Shown here piece after piece: positions 44,030 through 51,968 of a DNA stretch of 64,000 nucleotides. The notes below the pieces were generated by a model. That model made no database searches. It saw only the letters and a list, made by a program, of their open reading frames with translations, and was not told the origin of the DNA. Source of the stretch: Hymenobacter wooponensis. Its GTDB lineage: Bacteria > Bacteroidota > Bacteroidia > Cytophagales > Hymenobacteraceae. The position numbers and the translations under genes are program-made. The first letter of the stretch is position 1. Each line of letters begins with the position of its first letter. Where the stretch lies: the NCBI RefSeq assembly GCF_004745865.1, contig NZ_SRKZ01000006.1, positions 419,381 to 483,380 on the forward strand. Reading direction: 5' to 3'.

Positions 44030-44362
44030 TTACGTGGTAGCGGTGGGCGCAGTAGTGGCAGGTGCTTTACCGGCTGCTTCGCGGGCAATTGCCGTGCGGT
44101 CAAACTTCAGCCGCACCCCCTTGTCTACTTCCACAATCACGGTTTCTTCGTTTACTTCCAGCACTTTGCCGTGTAGGCCACCAATGGTTACTACGTTGCT
44201 TCCCTTCACAATGGACGCGCGAAATTTCTTGGCATCCGACGCGCGCTTTTGCTGTGGCCGAATCATAAAGAAGTACACCACTACGGCAATGGCAATGGGG
44301 AACAACAACGAGGTGAGGCTCTCACCAGAGGCGCCTGCTTGCAGAAGAAGAGTTGAAAACAT
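44030..44362 (-). CDS. yajC: Preprotein translocase subunit YajC
   Basis: Small inner-membrane accessory subunit of the SecDF-YajC complex. 110 residues: one transmembrane helix at about 18-35 (LLFPIAIAVVVYFFMIRPQQKR, the family hallmark), then a short cytoplasmic domain (GSNVVTIGGLHGKVLEVNEETVIVEVDKGVRLKFDRTAI) and an Ala/Thr tail. ATG 44362. It lies 13 bases upstream of the ybbR-like gene, so the two are co-transcribed. A terminator-ended structured element lies just upstream. Confidence 0.95.
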   Translation of the reverse strand: MFSTLLLQAGASGESLTSLLFPIAIAVVVYFFMIRPQQKRASDAKKFRASIVKGSNVVTIGGLHGKVLEVNEETVIVEVDKGVRLKFDRTAIAREAAGKAPATTAPTATT

Positions 44363-44404
44363 GCTGTAAAGTAAAAAGAAGCGGGTAGCTACCGCTTATA
44401 AAAC

Positions 44405-44520
44405 GAAAACAAAAACGCCTGCCGTCCCGGGTGGCCTAGAGGTTCTGCAGTTAGCTGGGCACCGTTACAGCACCAGCTGCTCTACCGCAGAGCTTCTACG
44501 CTACCCGAAACGGCAGGCGT
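44405..44520 (-). ncRNA. Candidate structured RNA ending in an intrinsic terminator
   Basis: Read on the minus strand, ACGCCTGCCGT (44520-44510) pairs with ACGGCAGGCGT (44425-44415), extended after a 2x2 internal loop by CGGGT/ACCCG, then TTTTTGTTTT. Inside this closing stem are hairpins GCTCT/AGAGC and AGCTGG/CCAGCT, giving a multibranch fold of about 106 bases. The segment GCTCTGCGGTAGAGCAGCTGG resembles a tRNA D-arm and anticodon stem, but no full cloverleaf or T-arm exists. It could be a small RNA, a leader element for yajC, or an elaborate terminator for the DUF1573 gene. Not matched to any family I know. Confidence 0.45.
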
Positions 44521-44532
44521 ACTTCTAGGCCA

Positions 44533-45054
44533 CTACTGGCGTACGGGGCCGGCAGCGCCGTCGGAGAGGACGTTAGCCTTGATAACTACTTTGGTGATGT
44601 TGGGCTGGGTGTTAGCCTGAATAGCTACCTCCTTGTTCTGAATGCCCATTTTGCCGTGGCTGTCAAACTGCACGTCGATGGTGCCTTTGGCGCCGGGAGC
44701 AATAGGCTCCTTGGTCCAGTTAGGCGTGGTGCAACCGCACGAAGCCGTAGCATTCTCAATCAGCAGCGGCGATTTGCCAGTGTTGGTGAACTCAAAGGTG
44801 TGCTTCACCACCGAGCCGGGCTGAATATCGCCGAAGTCGTGCTCCGCCACAGCGAAGGTCATCACGGGGGCATTCGGGTTGGGGGCGGCGGTTTCGTTGG
44901 TCACGTTGGGGTTGTCAACCACGGGGTTGGCAGCCGCTTCGTTGGCGGCGGCGTTCATGCCGGTAGCGCCTACTTCACCAGCTTTCTCGTTGTTGCAGGC
45001 TCCCAGCAGCAGAGCGCTGGAAAACAGGAAAGCAGAAAACAGATTGCGTTTCAT
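44533..45054 (-). CDS. DUF1573 lipoprotein
   Basis: 173 residues. Lipoprotein signal peptide with Cys20 in LLLGACNNE, then an Ala/Asn/Pro-rich spacer to about residue 60, and one DUF1573 immunoglobulin-like domain: FAVAEHDFGDIQPGSVVKHTFEFTNTGKSPLLIENATASCGCTTPNW, with the conserved SCGCT. These domains are common in Bacteroidota envelope proteins; function unknown. ATG 45054. A near-consensus -7 (TATCTTTA) is at 45093-45100. It belongs to the nusB-coaE cluster but is set off from yajC by the structured element. Confidence 0.92.
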   Translation of the reverse strand: MKRNLFSAFLFSSALLLGACNNEKAGEVGATGMNAAANEAAANPVVDNPNVTNETAAPNPNAPVMTFAVAEHDFGDIQPGSVVKHTFEFTNTGKSPLLIENATASCGCTTPNWTKEPIAPGAKGTIDVQFDSHGKMGIQNKEVAIQANTQPNITKVVIKANVLSDGAAGPVRQ

Positions 45055-45164
45055 ATGTTGAAAGGAAAGGCAGTTAGTCGCCTTCAGAAGAATAAAGATA
45101 CTAATCAGTTACGAGTTGTGAGGTGCCGGTTGCCAGCTAGAACGAACTGACAACTCGTAGCTCA

Positions 45165-46169
45165 CTACTTGTCCAGGTTATCGATGATGGCCTGCGCAAA
45201 CTCGGTGGTAGAGGCTTTGCCGCCCAGGTCGCCGGTGCACTTGTCTTTGTCTTGCAGGGTCAGCTCCAGGGCTTTTTCCAGGCGGTCGGCCTGCTTGTGC
45301 TCACCCAAGTGGTGAAGCATCATCAGCGCCGAGCGCAGCAGGGCCGTGGGGTTAGCTTTGCCCTGACCAGCAATATCGGGGGCCGAGCCGTGCACGGCCT
45401 CGAAAATGGCCATGTCATCGCCAATGTTGGCGCCCGACACCACGCCTAGGCCACCTACCAGGCCGGCGCACAGGTCCGAGAGGATGTCACCGAACAGGTT
45501 GGTGGTTACTACCACATCAAACTGCTCGGGCTTGTTTACCAGCTGCATGCACATGTTGTCGATGATCTTATCCTCGAACACGATGTGGGGAAACTCGTTG
45601 GAAGCCTCTTTGCAGGCGTTGATCATGATGGTGCCCGCCATCTTCAGGATGTTGGCCTTGTGAGCCAGCGTTACCTTCTTGCGGCCGTGCTTGGAAGCGT
45701 AGGCGAAAGCCGCGCGGCAGATTTTGCGGGCACCTTCCACCGTGATACGGGCAATAGAGTCAGAAATACCGAGGCGCTCGTCAAACACCTCCAGGCCTGA
45801 GTACAGGCCTTCGGTGTTCTCGCGGAACAGTACCAGGTCGATGCCCGTGTAGCGGCTCTGGATGCCTTCAGTAGTTTTGGCCGGACGTACGTTCTGGTAG
45901 AGGTCGTACTTCTGGCGCAGGGTGATGTTGATGGAACGGAAACCCTTTCCCACGGGCGTTGTGATGGGGCCTTTCAGCGCCACCCGGGTTTTCTCTAGCG
46001 AGTCCAGCAGCGTCTGTGGAATCAGCTCGCCCGACTGATCAAACGTAGTCTGACCGGCGTTCTGCTCTTCCCACTGCACTGGCACCTGCGCCGCCGCGAA
46101 AATGTCGGTTACTGCTTTCGTGATTTCGGGGCCAATGCCGTCGCCGGGGATAAGGGTGATGAGGTGCAT
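45165..46169 (-). CDS. Isocitrate/isopropylmalate dehydrogenase family, probably NAD-dependent isocitrate dehydrogenase
   Basis: 334 residues of the beta-decarboxylating dehydrogenase family. The opening LITLIPGDGIGPEI, the phosphate-binding segment INITLRQKYDLYQNVRPAKTTEGI, the helix VLFRENTEGLYSGLE, the catalytic Lys in THKANILK-like LAHKANILKM, the metal-binding Asp in NLFGDILSDLCAGLVGGLG, and the adenosine loop HGSAPDIAGQGKANP are all present. The sequence around RENTEGLYSG is of the short NAD-IDH type rather than LeuB, and no leu genes adjoin it. ATG 46169 with a promoter element 92 bases upstream. Confidence 0.88.
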   Translation of the reverse strand: MHLITLIPGDGIGPEITKAVTDIFAAAQVPVQWEEQNAGQTTFDQSGELIPQTLLDSLEKTRVALKGPITTPVGKGFRSINITLRQKYDLYQNVRPAKTTEGIQSRYTGIDLVLFRENTEGLYSGLEVFDERLGISDSIARITVEGARKICRAAFAYASKHGRKKVTLAHKANILKMAGTIMINACKEASNEFPHIVFEDKIIDNMCMQLVNKPEQFDVVVTTNLFGDILSDLCAGLVGGLGVVSGANIGDDMAIFEAVHGSAPDIAGQGKANPTALLRSALMMLHHLGEHKQADRLEKALELTLQDKDKCTGDLGGKASTTEFAQAIIDNLDK

Positions 46170-46260
46170 TCTATCTGATTTACTGATTGTTTGATGTTGT
46201 TGGCTCTAGGCCACTGGCCTAGCAGCCTGCCCCTACGTGGGGTAAGCCTATTTGCCGCCG

Positions 46261-46268
46261 CAAAGGTA
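46261..46268 (-). promoter_or_regulatory. TAnnTTTG -7 element for the isocitrate dehydrogenase gene
   Basis: TACCTTTG on the minus strand, 92 bases before the ATG at 46169. No clear -33 TTG was seen. Confidence 0.55.
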
Positions 46269-46362
46269 CCAAAGCCCAGGTGTGCGTAAAATGAAAATGT
46301 GCTGACGTGCCCATGATTTAGTTTCATTGGCACATCAGCACATTCCGTGACTCACCGCATGA

Positions 46363-46674
46363 TTAGACCGTCTTGCGGGAGTTAATCTGGTTGATGAGTT
46401 GGTCTACGTCGCCGAGAAGTTGTTCTGCTTTGCTTTTCGCGTCCTGAATTACGCGCTGGCCTTCGCTCTTTGCCGAGCTGGGGCCCGCGTCGGTGCGGCT
46501 GGTTACCAAGTTCTCGGTAAGCTCAGCCAGCTGCTCGCGATACTTTTCCAGCTTGTAGCTGAGCCAGCTGCGCGTTTCGCGGCCTTTCTCAGGCGCATAC
46601 AGAAGTCCGATGACGGCCCCGGTGAGGGCTCCGCCGGCGAAGCACAGAATACCGGTAGTGGTTTTGCTACCCAT
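46363..46674 (-). CDS. YtxH domain protein
   Basis: 103-residue small membrane-associated protein. Gly-rich hydrophobic N-terminus (ILCFAGGALTGAVIGLLYAPEKGRETR), the YtxH signature, followed by about 75 residues of amphipathic helix (LEKYREQLAELTENL, IQDAKSKAEQLLGDVDQLINQI) that may form a coiled coil. Stress-associated in Bacillus; role here unknown. It follows nusB by 76 bases in the same direction, a typical Bacteroidota arrangement. ATG 46674. Confidence 0.9.
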   Translation of the reverse strand: MGSKTTTGILCFAGGALTGAVIGLLYAPEKGRETRSWLSYKLEKYREQLAELTENLVTSRTDAGPSSAKSEGQRVIQDAKSKAEQLLGDVDQLINQINSRKTV

Positions 46675-46750
46675 AATACAAGTGTGTGGCGTGGTGGGAG
46701 GTGGAGAATACCCTATATAGACGACGTTACCCCGGTGCGGGTTGTCGGCA

Positions 46751-47935
46751 CTACTGATTGTCCAGGAGTCCGCGGCCCGATTTGCGAATGGCGCCGCTGG
46801 CGGTCAGATCCTGGGCCAATTTATCCAGAATACCGTTCACAAACTGCTTACTCTTGGGCGTGCTATAGATTTTGCTGATCTCGATATACTCGTTGATGGT
46901 CACTTTCACGGGAATAGCCCGGAAAAGGTGCATCTCACAAAGCGCCATTTTCAGCAGAATCTTATCCGTAAGCGCCACGCGCTCCACGTCCCAGTTCTGC
47001 ACCGATTCTGAAATCAGCTGCTCGTACTTGGCATCGTCGGCCAGCGTCTGCTTGTACAGGGACTCAGCAAACTCTTTATCATCCTGCCAGTTAGCCGACA
47101 GCGACATCAGCACCAAGTTTTCATCAGCCGCCTCGTCGAGCATCTTAATGGTTTTCACCACCAAGTTCTTCACGATGGGTCGGTTCTCCTCCCAGTTCAG
47201 GTCGTCCTCCTCAATGTAGGCGGGCAGGCTTTCGCCCTTGAACACAAAGGTTTTGTAGATGTGCTTTAGGATCTCCTGGTCCTCGGCGTAGTTGCCGGCC
47301 GGGGCCGCGAGGTAGCTCAGCAGTTCGGGATCCTGCTTCATCTCGTTGCGCCAAGCACTCCGCAGAGCATCCAGCTCTTCCTCGCCGTGCCACTTCAGGG
47401 AGCGACGGATAGTAAGGTCCTGTAGCTGAATGTTGTTAATGAGCTTCTCGATTACCTGGTTTTCCTGCAGGCGCGTAGCGTCCAGCAGAGGCTCCTTGGC
47501 CGCCGTGAAGCGGCGTGAGTCGCGTACTTTCTCCTCTTCAATTACCTGCAGCAGCGCTTCCGGAATGTTGAGCAGGTGAATGTACTGGTCGTGGATGCTC
47601 TCCGCCGCCTGCACCATTTGCCCACCGTAGAAGGTGCCGTCTTTGGCCACGGCCTTGCGGTAGTAGCTGATGGCGTCCTTTACGGCGTCATTTACGTCCT
47701 TGTCGTCGGTGCTTTCGGGCTCCTGACCGTTCTTGTGCCACTCTTTAAAAATGACTTCGGCCATTTTGCGCTGCCCCTGCAACTGCTTGCGGTCCTGCGG
47801 CTCAGGCGAGTTTAAATCGGGCGCGAAGGTGTCCGCAATCTGGTCAGTGGCAAGTAAGAAATCCGACCCTACGGCCTGATGGTAGGCGTACAGGGCCTGC
47901 ATGACCTTAATGCGGAGCGTGCGACGGTTGAGCAT
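46751..47935 (-). CDS. nusB: Transcription antitermination factor NusB, long form
   Basis: NusB binds boxA RNA with NusE in rRNA antitermination. This protein has 394 residues, against about 140 for E. coli NusB. The start MLNRRTLRIKVMQALYAYHQAV is NusB-like (RRxARxxALQALY), and the C-terminus from about 255 holds the rest: NWDVERVALTDKILLKMALCEMHLFRAIPVKVTINEYIEISKIYSTPKSKQFVNGILDKL. Between them lie about 230 helical, charged residues. Long NusB is usual in Bacteroidota. ATG 47935 with promoter TACTTTTG upstream. First gene of the nusB-ytxH run. Confidence 0.93.
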   Translation of the reverse strand: MLNRRTLRIKVMQALYAYHQAVGSDFLLATDQIADTFAPDLNSPEPQDRKQLQGQRKMAEVIFKEWHKNGQEPESTDDKDVNDAVKDAISYYRKAVAKDGTFYGGQMVQAAESIHDQYIHLLNIPEALLQVIEEEKVRDSRRFTAAKEPLLDATRLQENQVIEKLINNIQLQDLTIRRSLKWHGEEELDALRSAWRNEMKQDPELLSYLAAPAGNYAEDQEILKHIYKTFVFKGESLPAYIEEDDLNWEENRPIVKNLVVKTIKMLDEAADENLVLMSLSANWQDDKEFAESLYKQTLADDAKYEQLISESVQNWDVERVALTDKILLKMALCEMHLFRAIPVKVTINEYIEISKIYSTPKSKQFVNGILDKLAQDLTASGAIRKSGRGLLDNQ

Positions 47936-48013
47936 GTGTGGTGTTGGTACTTGTGGAGTCTCCGAAAAACAAAGAACGACGGGCAGAACAACGCTTCCCT
48001 CTGGTTAGTGCTG

Positions 48014-48021
48014 CAAAAGTA
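48014..48021 (-). promoter_or_regulatory. TAnnTTTG -7 element for nusB
   Basis: TACTTTTG on the minus strand, 79 bases before the nusB ATG. Confidence 0.5.
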
Positions 48022-48079
48022 ATCTTATTACTCCGGAGCGAGAGAATTCATTCTGCCCGTCGGGCTTTTCTTCGGGATA

Positions 48080-49171
48080 TTAGTAGGTTGATTTCACCTT
48101 GCCGATGGCAGCAATGCGCTCCTCAGCCTGGCGCGTAGCGGCGGCCTGCGGGTGGCTTTGCTCCTGCTCGGCTTTGTTGAGCACCTGCGTGGTGATGTCG
48201 TAAATTTTCTCGGTCTGGGTGAGAGCAGTCTGGCGGCTGCCTCCAATTACTTCGGAGTACACATTGATCAGGCCACCGGCGTTGATCAGGAAGTCGGGGC
48301 CATATACAATGCCGCGCTCCACCAGCGCCGGGCCGTGGATGTTCTCGTCGGCCAGCTGGTTGTTGGCGCACCCGGCAATTACCTGGCACTTCAAGCGGCT
48401 GATGGTATCATCGTTGATGGTAGCCCCCAGCGCGCAAGGCGAATAGATGTCCACGTCTTGGTCGTATATTTCATCTAGGCCTACGGCCACGGCCCCAAAA
48501 CGAGCCGCGGCTTCCAGAGCGCGGTCTTCGTAGTAGTCGGTCAGCACCAGCTTGGCGCCCTCCTTCTGCAGGTACTCCAGCAGGTAGGTACCCACGTGGC
48601 CTACGCCCTGCACGGCAATGCGCTTGCCCGCGAGGCTATCAGAACCGAAAGCTTTCTTAGCCGCAGCCTTCATACCCATGTAGGTACCGTAGGCCGTCAC
48701 CGGCGACGGGTCGCCGCTGCCGCCCATGCTTTCGGGCAGGCCCGACACGTGCTTGGTTTCCATTCGGATGTACTCCATGTCCTTGGTGGTCATGTTTACA
48801 TCTTCGGCGGTGATGTACTTGCCGTTGAGGTTCTGCACGAAGCGGCCAAACTTACGCAGCAGGGCCTCCGTCTTCATGGTTTTGGCGTCGCCGATGATGA
48901 CGGCTTTACCACCACCCAGGTTCAGGCCCGAAATAGCGGCTTTGTACGTCATGCCGCGCGAGAGACGCAGTACGTCGTTCAGGGCTTCAGCGTCGGAGGC
49001 GTAGTGCCACATGCGCGTGCCGCCCAAGGCGGGGCCGAGTACGGTATTGTGAATGCCGATGATAGCGCGTAGGCCAGTCTCGTGGTCGTGGCAGTACACT
49101 ACCTGCTCATGTTGGTGTTCGGCAATCTGCCCAAAGACCGACGTATCGGTTAGCACTTTCGTTTCAACCAT
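48080..49171 (-). CDS. Leucine dehydrogenase-type Glu/Leu/Phe/Val dehydrogenase
   Basis: NAD-dependent oxidative deamination of branched-chain amino acids, by family. 363 residues from ATG 49171 (MVETKVLTDTSVFGQI), matching LeuDH length. GPALGGTRMWHYASDAEALNDVLRLSRGMTYKAAISGLNLGGGKAVI holds the active-site lysines, and AVQGVGHVGTYLLEYLQKEGAKLVLTD the NAD site. The open frame runs 63 codons further to a TTG inside the promoter; that part is treated as 5' leader. It precedes nusB and is divergent from an ABC exporter, the order I recall in related genomes. Confidence 0.92.
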   Translation of the reverse strand: MVETKVLTDTSVFGQIAEHQHEQVVYCHDHETGLRAIIGIHNTVLGPALGGTRMWHYASDAEALNDVLRLSRGMTYKAAISGLNLGGGKAVIIGDAKTMKTEALLRKFGRFVQNLNGKYITAEDVNMTTKDMEYIRMETKHVSGLPESMGGSGDPSPVTAYGTYMGMKAAAKKAFGSDSLAGKRIAVQGVGHVGTYLLEYLQKEGAKLVLTDYYEDRALEAAARFGAVAVGLDEIYDQDVDIYSPCALGATINDDTISRLKCQVIAGCANNQLADENIHGPALVERGIVYGPDFLINAGGLINVYSEVIGGSRQTALTQTEKIYDITTQVLNKAEQEQSHPQAAATRQAEERIAAIGKVKSTY

Positions 49172-49559
49172 GCGGAGTAGAAAAATAAGAAGTGGGTGGG
49201 GGTGGGTTGTTGTACCTTTGCGGAGGCAGTAACGGGATGTAGCGCTACGCGTATCGTAGTAACGGATGGCCTGGGTGGTACACCATTCGCTGGTCAGATG
49301 AAGTACGGAGCGAAGCGTTTCCGATTCCTTTTCGCACTGCTCCCCGCAATTCGGGTGCAAAAGTAACCTGTTTTTCCGACTTAAGCCACCGGGGTGCTGT
49401 CTTTTGCCAGCGCCGCCCCATTGTTTAGAGGTTTGGGAGCGAGAGGGTTAGACCAGGCTTAAGCCACTTCGCTAGGCCAGTCTGGAGGTTAAGCCAAAAC
49501 CGCTAGGCCTGTTTCTAACTTTCTATATCCCAACCGCTAAACTCACAACCAGCCTTCCT
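49172..49559. other. 388-base divergent control region between leucine dehydrogenase and the ABC exporter
   Basis: Holds two opposed -7 elements: TACTTTTG (minus, 49358-49365) for the dehydrogenase and TACCTTTG (plus, 49213-49220) toward the exporter. If both work, the two leaders (about 185 and 330 bases) overlap antisense by about 140 bases. A weaker TAACTTTC at 49516-49523 could give the exporter a short leader instead. The stretch 49430-49510 has three GCTAGGCC-type words. Confidence 0.5.
49358..49365 (-). promoter_or_regulatory. TAnnTTTG -7 element for leucine dehydrogenase
   Basis: TACTTTTG on the minus strand, about 187 bases before the ATG at 49171, implying an unusually long leader for this genome. 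Confidence 0.45.
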
Positions 49560-51344
49560 GTGCGCGCTCTATCCGCTGTCAATAAATATATTCTGCGCTA
49601 TAAATGGCACTTCCTAGGTGGAGTGCTGTTCGTGGCGCTCAGCACGCTGCTGGCCATCTTCCCGGCTCAGATTGTGCGCTATGCCTTCGACCTGGTAGGT
49701 GAAGGCATTGACCTGTACTATCTCTACGAAGGCACCCAGGCCCAGAGCGGGGTGTATGAGCTGTTTGGACGCAACGTGCTGCTCTACGGCATCCTCATCC
49801 TGACGATGGCGCTGCTGCGGGGCATCTTCTTGTTTTTCATGCGTCAGACGCTCATCGTAATGTCGAGGCTGATTGAGAACGACCAGAAGAACGAAATCTA
49901 CCAGCACTACCAGTCGCTGCCCCTCTCCTTCTACCGGCGCCACAGCACCGGCGACCTGATGTCGCGCATTTCCGAGGATGTAGGCCGGGTGCGTATGTAT
50001 GTGGGGCCGGCGCTCATGTACTTCATGCAGCTCGTCATCCTGTTCGTGCTCATCGTGCCCCTGATGTTCATGGTGAACGTGAAGCTCACGATTTACACCC
50101 TGCTGCCGCTGCCTATCCTGAGCGTGAGCATCTTCTACGTGAATAACCTTATCGAGCGTAAGTCCGACGAGATTCAACGCTCCCTGGCCAGCATGACCAC
50201 TTTCGTGCAGGAAGCTTTTTCGGGCATTCGGGTGCTGAAATCGTTCGTGCGCGAGGAGGACTCCCACCGCCAGTTCTCAGTGGCTTCCGATAACTACAAG
50301 GACAAGTCCCTGAGCTTGAACTTCGTCAACTCGCTGTTCTTCCCGCTGATTCTGTTCTTGGTAGGCCTCAGCACCATCGTTACCGTCTGGATTGGTGGCC
50401 AGGAGGTTATTCGGGGTACCATTACTACTGGCAGCATCGCGGAGTTCCTGATTTACGTGAACCTGCTCACCTGGCCCGTAACAGCCCTGGGCTGGACCAG
50501 CAGCCTCGTGCAGCGCGCCCAGGCGTCGCAGGCTCGCATCAACGAGTTCCTGGACCAGAAGACCGACATCGTTTCGCGCCAGAACCTAGAGCTGGATATC
50601 AAAGGCGACATCGTCTTCGACCACGTCAGCTTCACGTATCCCGATACCGGCATTCAGGCCCTGCGCGACGTATCGTTCCGCATTCACCCCGGCGAAACGC
50701 TGGCCGTTATTGGTAACACGGGTGCCGGTAAGAGCACGGTGGCCGCGCTGCTTAGCCGCCTCTATGATGTAAGCAGTGGCAGCATCAAGGTAGATGGCGT
50801 AGATGTGCGCGACCTGTCGCTCAGCTCCCTGCGCGAGCAAATTGGGTACGTGCCGCAAGATGTGTTCCTGTTCTCTGACTCAATTCGCAACAACATCAAC
50901 TTCGGCTTAGAGAACCCCACCGAGGAACGGATGCTACAGGCTGCCAAAGACGCCAACGTGTACGAGAACATTATCCGCTTCCCAGAGGGATTTGATACGA
51001 AGTTGGGCGAGCGAGGCATTACACTATCGGGTGGTCAGAAGCAGCGCGTAAGCATTGCCCGCGCCCTCGTGAAGGAGCCTAAGATCTTGATCTTAGACGA
51101 CGCTCTCTCCGCCGTCGATACCAACACGGAGAATGCTATCTTAAGTGCCTTGCAGCGCATTATGCATAACCGCACCAGCCTGATCATCTCCCACCGGGTG
51201 TCTTCAGTAAAGCTAGCCGACCAAATCCTGGTATTGGATGACGGTGTGATTGTGCAGCACGGCACGCACGAGGCCCTGATGCAAGACACGGACGGCCTGT
51301 ACCGGGCCCTGTACGAGCGCCAACTCCAGAGTGAGGAAGTGTAG
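49560..51344 (+). CDS. ABC exporter, fused permease-ATPase (MsbA-like)
   Basis: Half-transporter of 594 residues that would act as a homodimer or with a partner. The N-terminal six-helix domain (about 1-330) includes LIENDQKNEIYQHYQSLPLSFYRRHSTGDLMSRISEDVGRVRMYVG, typical of MsbA-like exporters. The nucleotide-binding domain has Walker A GNTGAGKS, Q-loop YVPQDVFLFSDSI, signature LSGGQKQR, Walker B ILILDDALSAVD and H-loop ISHRVSS. Note DDALSAVD, where the catalytic Glu after Walker B is Asp. Start GTG 49560. Substrate unknown. Stop codon inside TAGGCC. Confidence 0.92.
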   Translation: MRALSAVNKYILRYKWHFLGGVLFVALSTLLAIFPAQIVRYAFDLVGEGIDLYYLYEGTQAQSGVYELFGRNVLLYGILILTMALLRGIFLFFMRQTLIVMSRLIENDQKNEIYQHYQSLPLSFYRRHSTGDLMSRISEDVGRVRMYVGPALMYFMQLVILFVLIVPLMFMVNVKLTIYTLLPLPILSVSIFYVNNLIERKSDEIQRSLASMTTFVQEAFSGIRVLKSFVREEDSHRQFSVASDNYKDKSLSLNFVNSLFFPLILFLVGLSTIVTVWIGGQEVIRGTITTGSIAEFLIYVNLLTWPVTALGWTSSLVQRAQASQARINEFLDQKTDIVSRQNLELDIKGDIVFDHVSFTYPDTGIQALRDVSFRIHPGETLAVIGNTGAGKSTVAALLSRLYDVSSGSIKVDGVDVRDLSLSSLREQIGYVPQDVFLFSDSIRNNINFGLENPTEERMLQAAKDANVYENIIRFPEGFDTKLGERGITLSGGQKQRVSIARALVKEPKILILDDALSAVDTNTENAILSALQRIMHNRTSLIISHRVSSVKLADQILVLDDGVIVQHGTHEALMQDTDGLYRALYERQLQSEEV

Positions 51345-51397
51345 GCCTAGGCCTCTTCTCCTCATTAGTGTCTCCAGAGAACTTCAACCCAACAAAG

Positions 51398-51432
51398 AGC
51401 CCCGCGCATTCTAGGATGCGCGGGGCTTTTTG
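51398..51432 (+). terminator. Intrinsic terminator of the ABC exporter gene
   Basis: AGCCCCGCGCAT (51398-51409) pairs with ATGCGCGGGGCT (51416-51427), followed by TTTTT. Confidence 0.92.
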
Positions 51433-51458
51433 CTAAACCTAAGGATGCTTAATACTGG

Positions 51459-51968
51459 CTATTGGCCTAGCGATACGCGTTTGATGCCGCGCCGCTCACC
51501 GGAAGAGCAATGCACAATGTAAGTCCCGGCGGGCAGGTTGCTCACATCCAGCACCACAGCGTCGGAGCCCGACATGATGTCGCGGGTAATAACCGGGCGA
51601 CCATCTGTGCCATTCAGCTCTACCCGAGTTGGGCCAGAAGCATTGGTGCGCACCGTCAGGCGCTTAGTCAGGGGGTTGGTTTCGGCTCGCACCTTCAGAG
51701 CGTCGGTGTTAGGAGCCGCCGTTTCCATCTTATCCGTGATAAGCGCAGGTGGAGCTGAGGCCGTAGCTACCTCTGCAGAAGCAACTGCAGTAGCTGGCAC
51801 GGCAGGCGCTACCGCTGGTTTAGGAGTTGTAGCGGGCTTAACAGCAGGCTTGGCAGCTACCGTAGTTGGTTTGGCTGGAGCAGGCTTGGCAGTTTTTGTT
51901 TGAGCCTGGGCGGTGCTGATGCACAGGAGCATAGCTAGTAGGCTTCCCAGAAAAGTAAAAAATTTCAT
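51459..51968 (-). CDS. Small secreted Ala/Pro/Lys-rich protein with type IX-sorting-like C-terminal domain
   Basis: 169 residues. Signal peptide (LLAMLLCISTAQAQ, cleavage after about residue 22), then a low-complexity linker of Ala, Pro, Lys, Thr and Val up to about 75, and a C-terminal 70-residue beta domain: NPLTKRLTVRTNASGPTRVELNGTDGRPVIT, VLDVSNLPAGTYIVHCSSGERRGIKRVSLG. The layout (DxxGRxV, LDVSxLPAGTYIV, final K-R-V) resembles the type A sorting domain of T9SS substrates, but there is no passenger domain. Function unknown. ATG 51968; near-consensus -7 at 52008-52015 (TACCTTTA). Confidence 0.65.
   Translation of the reverse strand: MKFFTFLGSLLAMLLCISTAQAQTKTAKPAPAKPTTVAAKPAVKPATTPKPAVAPAVPATAVASAEVATASAPPALITDKMETAAPNTDALKVRAETNPLTKRLTVRTNASGPTRVELNGTDGRPVITRDIMSGSDAVVLDVSNLPAGTYIVHCSSGERRGIKRVSLGQ

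Noticed and set aside
44405..44520. tRNA gene or SRP RNA at the structured element
   Set aside because: D-arm-like segment only; no T-arm, no acceptor of tRNA size, and the SRP apical motif (GGTCAGG with AAGCAGCC) is absent.
49172..49360. 63-codon extension of the leucine dehydrogenase frame
   Set aside because: Starts inside the promoter element and is not present in leucine dehydrogenases; treated as leader.
49614..50267. 217-residue His/Gln-rich open frame opposite the ABC exporter
   Set aside because: Low-information antisense shadow of a gene with complete ABC motifs.
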